The position numbers were made by a program, and so were the translations under genes. A DNA stretch of 64,000 bases, taken from Streptomyces sp. R33. GTDB taxonomy: Bacteria; Actinomycetota; Actinomycetes; Streptomycetales; Streptomycetaceae. The stretch is from contig NZ_CP165727.1 in assembly GCF_041200175.1 (NCBI RefSeq), positions 5,645,501 through 5,709,500 on the forward strand, in the 5' to 3' direction. Shown here piece after piece: positions 58,914 through 64,000 of this stretch (its first letter is position 1; each line of letters begins with the position of its first letter). The notes under the pieces were generated by a model. That model was given only the letters and a program-made list of their open reading frames with translations, did no database searches and was not told the origin of the DNA.

Positions 58914-60062
58914 ATGGCCGTGCCAGGAGATCCACCCGACGGCACCCCCGACGGCATCGGCGGGGGCGACGAGGAGTTCCGGTCGGACGAGTACCGATCG
59001 GTGGTGTTCGACGAGGACTTCGTCCGGGCTGCCCGGCTCCAGGAGTTCTCCGCCCAGGAGCGGATGGGCGAGCACGCACGAGCCGTACGCAGCCGGTCCA
59101 TCTGGGCCGGCGGCGGCTCCTCCCGGCCGCGGACCAGCACGCCCGGCCGGGGAGCCCGCCAGGGCATGCTGCTGGTGCTGCTCATCGCCGTGGCCTTCGC
59201 CGCGGCCGTCTACATGGGCCTGAGCAATCCGACCGTCCCCCTGTCCACCAGCCGGACCGATCCGCTGAGCAGCACGGTCGTGCCCCTCGCGCCGAGCACC
59301 GCCGTGCCCGGCGGGCGGCCCGTCGACCTGTACGCCAAGAGCCCGGCGGCCGATTACCGCGTCGGGGCGGCCGGGATCACCCTGCCGGCCGTGCGCCGCA
59401 CCCACCACTTCACCGAGGGGCAGGTCGTCACCGCCCTGTCCATCGCCAAGGACTACCTGGTGCAGTCCTCGCTCGACCCCGACGTACTGGCCGGAGCCGC
59501 GACCCGGCCCGTGCGCGTCCTGCTCGATCCCGACCAGCTCGCGCAGTTCGACCGCAGCATGACCTCGCCCTCCGGCGACGGGCGGCACGCGGCCACAGGC
59601 TGGCTGGTCCGCTTCGACCCGGGCACGGCCGCCGTGGCCGACACCCGGGTCCGGGTCAGCGGAACCCTGGCCTTCGACGAGGTCTCGGCGGACATCCTCG
59701 AGGTGATCACCGACCACACCTTCGTGTACGCCGTGCGCCCCGCCACCGGATCCCCGGCCGCGGCCGAAGGCGCCTCGCTCTTCACCGTCCGGCGCGAGCT
59801 GCGGCTGCGCTTCGACCGGGAAGACCTGGCGGCCCGGCGGGCGGAGCTGGTCCAGGCCTACGTGATGGCCGGTCCGCAGGACTGCTCCACCGACCCCGCC
59901 GAGGGCTTCCGCCCGGTCCTGGCCGGGGCGGGACCGACCACGGTCGGCCCGGCCGCGAGCGACCCGTACGCCAGCGGCAGCCCGCGGCGCACCGCCGGGC
60001 TGTGCGGGGTACTGGCGCCGCCCACGGCCGCCGGGACCGCTCCCGTCAGCCCTGCTCCGTAG
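58914..60062 (+). CDS. SCO2583-like membrane protein sharing the VVFDEDFVR motif
   Basis: A 382-residue protein with an acidic N-terminus containing RSVVFDEDFVRAARLQEFSA, a basic segment, one TM helix (about 83-101, GMLLVLLIAVAFAAAVYMGL) and an extracytoplasmic domain of ~250 residues with two cysteines (DCSTDP, LCGVLA). It is probably co-regulated with the upstream gene (68 nt apart). Its 3' end overlaps the 3' end of the convergent M48 protease gene by 17 bp. RBS GGGGAGAAG precedes ATG 58914. Function unknown. Confidence 0.8.
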   Translation: MAVPGDPPDGTPDGIGGGDEEFRSDEYRSVVFDEDFVRAARLQEFSAQERMGEHARAVRSRSIWAGGGSSRPRTSTPGRGARQGMLLVLLIAVAFAAAVYMGLSNPTVPLSTSRTDPLSSTVVPLAPSTAVPGGRPVDLYAKSPAADYRVGAAGITLPAVRRTHHFTEGQVVTALSIAKDYLVQSSLDPDVLAGAATRPVRVLLDPDQLAQFDRSMTSPSGDGRHAATGWLVRFDPGTAAVADTRVRVSGTLAFDEVSADILEVITDHTFVYAVRPATGSPAAAEGASLFTVRRELRLRFDREDLAARRAELVQAYVMAGPQDCSTDPAEGFRPVLAGAGPTTVGPAASDPYASGSPRRTAGLCGVLAPPTAAGTAPVSPAP

Positions 60063-61137
60063 CGGGGCCGCCCTTGTCCGCGGAGCTCGCGCCCGAGCCC
60101 GTACCGGCGCCGCCGGCCGCGCCCGTGAACTTGTCGCGCAGCTTGCCGCCGACGTCGGCCGCGCCGCCCGCGATGTCGCCGACGAGCTTGAACAGCGGGT
60201 CCTTGCTGCTGCGCACCGCGTCCGCGTAGTGCGCGGCCGACTCCCGGAAGGAGTCCGTGACCGAGGTGTCCTTGTCCTCGTCCCGCCGCGGGTAGTGGCC
60301 GTCCATGATCCGCTGGTAGTCCCTGTTCTGAGACCACTTCTTCAGCTCGGCCGCCCGCACCGTGGCGAAGGGGTGCGTCCGCGGCAGCATGTTGAGGATC
60401 TTCAGCACCGAGTCGCGCAGATCACCGCTCGACTCGTACTCCTCGGCCTGGGCCAGGAACGCGTCCACGTTCATCTCGTGGAGGTGGTTGCCGCCCGCGA
60501 GCTTCATCAGGCCCCGCATCGAGGCCTGCAGGTCCTGTCCGACCAGCAGCCCCGCCCGGTCCGCCGACAGCTCCGACTTGCGGAACCACTCCCGCAGCGC
60601 CGTCACGATCGCCATGATCGCCACATTGCCCAGCGGGATCCACGCCACCTTCAGCGCCAGACCCGTCAGGAACAGCAGGATCGTGCGGTACACCGCGTGC
60701 CCCGACAGCGCATGGCCCACCTCGTGGCCCACGACCGCCCGCATCTCCTCCTCGTCGAGCAGCTCGACCAGGCCCGTCGTCACCACGATGATCGGCTCGT
60801 CGAGCCCGATGCACATGGCGTTCGGCTTGGGGTCCTGCTGCACGTACATCTGCGGGACCCTCTCCAGGTCCAGGATGTAACAGGCGTCGCGCAGCATCGC
60901 GTACAGGTGCGGGAACTGCGTCTCGCCCACCCGCACCGAGTCCGACAGGAAGAGCAGGCGCAGGCTCCGCTCCGGAAGCAGCCCGCTCAGGGCCTTGAAC
61001 ACGGTGTCGAAGCCGCTCAGCTTGCGCAGCGCCACCAACGCCGAGCGGTCCGCCGGGTGCTCGTACGCGCGCGAGGAAATACCGGGAAACCTCCTGCGGT
61101 CCCGCGCCGGCACCTTCTCGAACCCGGTCTCCGTCAT
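60046..61137 (-). CDS. M48-family membrane zinc metalloprotease
   Basis: A 363-residue protein with the zinc motif VGHEVGHALSGH (HExxH), the third ligand Glu in KSELSADRAG, and two hydrophobic segments after the motif (TILLFLTGLALKVAW, LGNVAIMAIVTAL). The N-terminal part (ISSRAYEHPADRSALVALRKL) and C-terminal tail (coiled and Gly-rich) are typical of the large actinobacterial M48 subgroup. It probably degrades or processes membrane proteins. Starts at ATG 61137 with GGGGGAGGG upstream. Confidence 0.9.
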   Translation of the reverse strand: MTETGFEKVPARDRRRFPGISSRAYEHPADRSALVALRKLSGFDTVFKALSGLLPERSLRLLFLSDSVRVGETQFPHLYAMLRDACYILDLERVPQMYVQQDPKPNAMCIGLDEPIIVVTTGLVELLDEEEMRAVVGHEVGHALSGHAVYRTILLFLTGLALKVAWIPLGNVAIMAIVTALREWFRKSELSADRAGLLVGQDLQASMRGLMKLAGGNHLHEMNVDAFLAQAEEYESSGDLRDSVLKILNMLPRTHPFATVRAAELKKWSQNRDYQRIMDGHYPRRDEDKDTSVTDSFRESAAHYADAVRSSKDPLFKLVGDIAGGAADVGGKLRDKFTGAAGGAGTGSGASSADKGGPATEQG

Positions 61138-61278
61138 AACGCCCTCCCCCTTGATCGGCCTGTGCGCTTGTGCGTCTATCCTCTCCAACGCCTGAGTCGG
61201 CGTGAGCGTGCCCCAGGCCCCCGCATACGATGTGAGCGAAGTCTCCGCTCGCTCCCCGACTCGATAGGTATCTGCCTG

Positions 61279-61446
61279 ATGAGCCTCTCCACCACCGCCC
61301 ACAACCTGGTCGTTCTCGCGTCGGAGGGCGCCGAGCAGCACGGCGGCAACCACGACAGCCTGAGCCCGTACCTGACCGGTGGCGGCGCGCTGTTCATCCT
61401 GCTGCTGATGCTCTGGGTGACCACGCGCCTGAACCGCGACCGCTGA
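61279..61446 (+). CDS. Small single-pass membrane protein, unknown function
   Basis: A 55-residue protein: a polar start (MSLSTTAHNLVVLASEGAEQHGGNH is the visible N-terminal part in two pieces, MSLSTTAHNLVVLASEG and AEQHGGNH), one TM helix (LTGGGALFILLLMLWVTT) and a basic end (RLNRDR). It lies immediately upstream of nadD, a place where I recall a small membrane protein in other Streptomyces. No strong ribosome binding site; ATAGGT is close upstream. Confidence 0.7.
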   Translation: MSLSTTAHNLVVLASEGAEQHGGNHDSLSPYLTGGGALFILLLMLWVTTRLNRDR

Positions 61447-61500
61447 ACCCGCGCTCGCGCACACGCTCGAATGCGGGTCCGCACCGCTCCGCCGGGCCAG

Positions 61501-61506
61501 TAGGCT
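61501..61506 (+). promoter_or_regulatory. -10 box (TAGGCT) of leaderless nadD promoter
   Basis: TAGGCT, 8 nt, ATG at 61515; no ribosome binding site. Confidence 0.5.
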
Positions 61507-61514
61507 CTGCGCTC

Positions 61515-62132
61515 ATGGGAGAGCAGGAGATGCCTACCGGCCCGGTCAAGCGCCGGCTCGGCGTGATGGGCGGGACATTCGACCCGATCCACCACGGACA
61601 CCTGGTGGCCGCCAGCGAAGTGGCCGCCCTGTTCCACCTCGACGAGGTGGTGTTCGTACCGACCGGCCAGCCGTGGCAGAAGTCGCAGCGCGCCGTGTCC
61701 CCCGCCGAGGACCGCTATCTGATGACGGTCATCGCGACGGCCTCGAACCCCCAGTTCTCGGTGAGCCGCATCGACATCGACCGCGGCGGGCCGACGTACA
61801 CGATCGACACCCTGCGTGATCTGAGCGCGCTCAACGAGGACGCCGACCTCTTCTTCATCACCGGCGCCGACGCCCTCGCCCAGATCCTGACCTGGCGGAA
61901 CGCCGACGAGCTCTTCTCGCTCGCCCATTTCATCGGTGTGACCCGACCGGGCCACGTGCTCACCGACGACGGGCTCCCCGAGGACGGCGTCTCCCTGGTG
62001 CAGGTGCCCGCGCTGGCGATTTCGTCCACGGACTGCCGCGCACGGGTCGCCCAGGGGGATCCTGTCTGGTATTTGGTGCCCGACGGTGTGGTGCGCTACA
62101 TCGACAAGCGTGAGCTGTACCGGGGAGCCTGA
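61515..62132 (+). CDS. nadD: Nicotinate-nucleotide adenylyltransferase
   Basis: A 205-residue enzyme: GGTFDPIHHGHLVAA (GxFxPxHxGH), FVPTGQPWQK, FITGADALAQILTW and ISSTDCRARV (the ISSTxxR motif). Makes NaAD from NaMN and ATP. In operon with the LCP-like gene (24 nt gap) and then rsfS, an order common in bacteria for nadD-rsfS. Confidence 0.97.
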   Translation: MGEQEMPTGPVKRRLGVMGGTFDPIHHGHLVAASEVAALFHLDEVVFVPTGQPWQKSQRAVSPAEDRYLMTVIATASNPQFSVSRIDIDRGGPTYTIDTLRDLSALNEDADLFFITGADALAQILTWRNADELFSLAHFIGVTRPGHVLTDDGLPEDGVSLVQVPALAISSTDCRARVAQGDPVWYLVPDGVVRYIDKRELYRGA

Positions 62133-62156
62133 GCTTCCGGAGAGAGGGGCCCCGCG

Positions 62157-63839
62157 GTGAACGACCGACAGGATCCGTACGACCCGTACGCCACCCATGA
62201 GCAGCAGCTCATCGGCTACGACGCGTACGGGCGGCCGGTGTACGGCCAGGTGCCCGCGCAGCCCGCCCAGTACGAGCAGGCGTACGAGCAGCAGTACGGC
62301 TACGACCAGGGCTACGGCCAGCAGGCGTACTACCCCCAGCAGCAGCAGCAGCCGCAGCAGCAGCCGGCCGCCCCGGACTACGGGCAGCAGGAGTACCCCC
62401 GGACGCCCGGCTACGGGTACGACACCCAGCACACGCAGCAGAGCCAGCAGTGGATCCCGCAGCAGGCCGCCCCCGAGCCCCCCGCCCCGGCCCCCGCGGC
62501 GGCGCCGCAGCCCCCGCGCCCCGCCCAGGTCCCCGAACCGCGCCGGGCCGAGGAGGACGGGCAGGACGCCCCCGACTACCGCACCGAGCAGTTCGCGTTC
62601 ATCGACCAGCCGGACGAGGACTCCGAGGACGTCATCGACTGGCTCAAGTTCACCGAGAGCCGGACCGAGCGCCGCGAGGAGGCCCGCCGCCGCGGCCGCA
62701 ACCGGGTGGTCGCGCTGATCGTCGTCCTCGCCCTCTTCGTCGTCGGCGGCGCCGGCTACCTCTGGTACGCGGGCAAGCTGCCGTTCCTCGACGGACCCGG
62801 GCAGAAGAAGGACAGCGCGGCCGCGGCCGGACCGCAGAAGCGCGACATGATCGTCGTCCACCTGCACAACACCAAGAAGGGCGGCACGTCCACGGCGCTG
62901 CTCGTCGACAACGTCACCACCAAGAAGGGCGCCACCGTCCTGCTGCCGAACACGCTGGGGGTCCCCAAGGAGGACGGCACCGCCGCCGCCCTCGGCAAGG
63001 CGGTCGAGGACGGCGGCGTGGGCGTACGGGACTCCCTCGACTCGGTGCTCGGCACCCACATCGGCGGCACCTGGCGCCTGGACACCCCGTTCCTGGAGAA
63101 CCTGGTCGAGCTGGTCGGCGGCATCGAGACCGACACCGACGTCGCGGTCCCGGCCGACGACGCCGCCAAGATCCCGGCCGTGGGGCAGGGCCCGAAGCAG
63201 CACCTCAGCGGTGCGATGGCCGTCGCCTACGCCACGTACCGCGGCCAGGGCGAGCCCGAGGCCAAGCAGCTCGACCGGCTCGGCAAGGTGCTCTACGGGG
63301 TGCTGCGCAAGGTCCCCGGCGACGCGAAGTCGGCGACCGTCACCGTCGAGAGCATGGGCCAGATCCTCGACCCCTCCCTGAACGCCCAGGCACTCGGCGC
63401 CCTGCTCGCCAGGCTCGGCGAGCACGCCAAGGAGGGCACCGACGCGTACCGCACGGACGTCCTCGCGGTGAAGCCGGACGGCATGCTCACCGACGACGCC
63501 AACAAGAACGTCGTCAAGGAGGTGCTCGGCGGCAGCTTCACGGCGGCCCAGGCCGGCACCGCGCCGCGCGTCGGCCTCAAGGACGCCACCGGCGACGACA
63601 AGACGCAGGTCGCGGCGAAGGCCGCCCTGCTCAACGGCGGCTACACCTTCGTGGACGGGGGCAAGGCCGACAAGACCCAGCCCGCCACGCAGATCACGTA
63701 CCAGGACGACGCGCAGCGGGCCAAGGCGGTCGAGGTCGCCAAGACGCTGGGCCTGCCGGAGACCGCGGTGAAGAAGGGCGAGAACGCCGTGAACGCCGAC
63801 GTCGTGGTGACCCTGGGCAAGGACTACAAACCGTCCTGA
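62157..63839 (+). CDS. Divergent LytR-CpsA-Psr (LCP) type membrane protein with LytR_C domain
   Basis: A 560-residue protein. The first ~180 residues are a disordered Tyr/Gln/Pro-rich cytoplasmic region, followed by one TM helix (about 184-205, VVALIVVLALFVVGGAGYLW), an LCP-like domain (about 220-400) and a LytR_C domain (about 460-560). LCP enzymes transfer glycopolymers from lipid carriers to peptidoglycan. Here the usual RSDT and PRDT segments are replaced (GGTSTALLVDN and LLPNTLG), so canonical Arg/Asp residues are missing. Position after nadD corresponds to S. coelicolor SCO2578, which I recall as PdtA, needed for polydiglycosylphosphate attachment and sporulation. GTG 62157 follows GAGAGAGGGG. 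Confidence 0.8.
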   Translation: MNDRQDPYDPYATHEQQLIGYDAYGRPVYGQVPAQPAQYEQAYEQQYGYDQGYGQQAYYPQQQQQPQQQPAAPDYGQQEYPRTPGYGYDTQHTQQSQQWIPQQAAPEPPAPAPAAAPQPPRPAQVPEPRRAEEDGQDAPDYRTEQFAFIDQPDEDSEDVIDWLKFTESRTERREEARRRGRNRVVALIVVLALFVVGGAGYLWYAGKLPFLDGPGQKKDSAAAAGPQKRDMIVVHLHNTKKGGTSTALLVDNVTTKKGATVLLPNTLGVPKEDGTAAALGKAVEDGGVGVRDSLDSVLGTHIGGTWRLDTPFLENLVELVGGIETDTDVAVPADDAAKIPAVGQGPKQHLSGAMAVAYATYRGQGEPEAKQLDRLGKVLYGVLRKVPGDAKSATVTVESMGQILDPSLNAQALGALLARLGEHAKEGTDAYRTDVLAVKPDGMLTDDANKNVVKEVLGGSFTAAQAGTAPRVGLKDATGDDKTQVAAKAALLNGGYTFVDGGKADKTQPATQITYQDDAQRAKAVEVAKTLGLPETAVKKGENAVNADVVVTLGKDYKPS

Positions 63840-63881
63840 CCCGGGCATGACCCGGGCCTGACCCGGCCCCCGGGCAGTGCG

Positions 63882-63913
63882 CCCGCCCGCGCGGGACGCT
63901 GCGCGCGGGCGGG
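63882..63913 (+). terminator. Hairpin between LCP-like gene and rsfS
   Basis: CCCGCCCGCGC / GCGCGGGCGGG with a 10-nt loop. It may terminate the nadD transcript before rsfS, or weaken readthrough. Confidence 0.6.
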
Positions 63914-63970
63914 GTCGGCGGTACATGAGACCCTTGTATGGATCTGCCCGCCAACCCGAAAGCATGGCCA

Positions 63971-64000
63971 GTGACCGCCACGGACCGCTCCATCGAGCTC
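63971..64000 (+). CDS. rsfS: Ribosomal silencing factor RsfS (partial, first 10 codons)
   Basis: GTG 63971 begins the peptide VTATDRSIEL, which matches the start of Streptomyces RsfS as I recall it. nadD-(LCP)-rsfS is the expected order. The rest is outside the window. Confidence 0.75.
   Translation, partial: MTATDRSIEL

Noticed and set aside
63838..63868. Three short direct repeats TGACCCGGGC-like after the LCP gene
   Set aside because: They are only about 10 bp, very GC-rich, and fit chance duplication; no function suggested.
61176..63965. A 929-codon minus-strand frame over nadD and the LCP-like gene
   Set aside because: It covers well-identified plus-strand genes and has no recognisable domains.

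Overview
The window is chromosomal DNA of a Streptomyces (or very close relative). The evidence is very high GC with strongly GC-biased third codon positions, many GTG starts, rare TTA codons, MreB/RodA-type and spore-wall genes, and the order tRNA-Pro / tig / clpP1 / clpP2 / clpX / valS / folC / ndk / mreBCD / mrdA / rodA / rne / rplU-rpmA / obg / proB / proA / nadD. As far as I recall, that order matches the Streptomyces core chromosome.

Region 1 (1-9.5 kb) is mixed accessory DNA: a partial Eis-like acetyltransferase, a membrane SpoIIE-type phosphatase, a LolD/MacB-type ABC exporter pair, a 166-bp palindromic repeat, a lipoprotein translationally coupled to a TmrB-like ATPase, a PLP decarboxylase coupled to a small HD hydrolase, and two small unknown proteins. 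Region 2 (9.5-16 kb) has tRNA-Gly and tRNA-Pro, then the proteostasis block tig, clpP1-clpP2 (with a ClgR-type operator) and clpX, followed by a small secreted protein and an unknown membrane protein. Region 3 (16-25 kb) starts with valS and continues with the most interesting block: a compact gene set encoding a GH26-like mannanase, an unknown membrane protein, an Egghead-like processive GT2 and a GH113-like mannanase, then an orphan sensor kinase. The first two genes carry the only TTA (bldA-dependent) codons I found in the window. I read this as a beta-mannan-like polysaccharide synthesis system; the function is inferred.

Region 4 (25-40 kb) holds folC-DUF4233-ndk, the lateral/spore wall cluster mreB-mreC-mreD-mrdA-rodA, a CYTH-CHAD protein, and the radical SAM / DUF2344 pair interrupted by an unusual repeat-built membrane protein. 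Region 5 (40-46.5 kb) holds a giant RNase E/G with repeat arms and a histone-H1-like tail, then rplU-rpmA-obg. Region 6 (46.5-55 kb) is a cell-wall glycopolymer (teichoic-acid-like) locus: GT2, galE, GT4, a GT2-TagF fusion, and a GtrB/GtrA pair. Region 7 (55-64 kb) holds proB, proA, two genes I relate to the spore-wall proteins SCO2584/SCO2583, an M48 protease, nadD, a divergent LCP-type protein and the first codons of rsfS.

The genes cluster around envelope building (mre/PBP2/RodA, glycopolymer glycosyltransferases, LCP protein, spore-wall proteins, the putative mannan operon) plus translation and proteostasis housekeeping. Many genes start 6-9 nt after a TANNNT box, the signature of leaderless transcripts.
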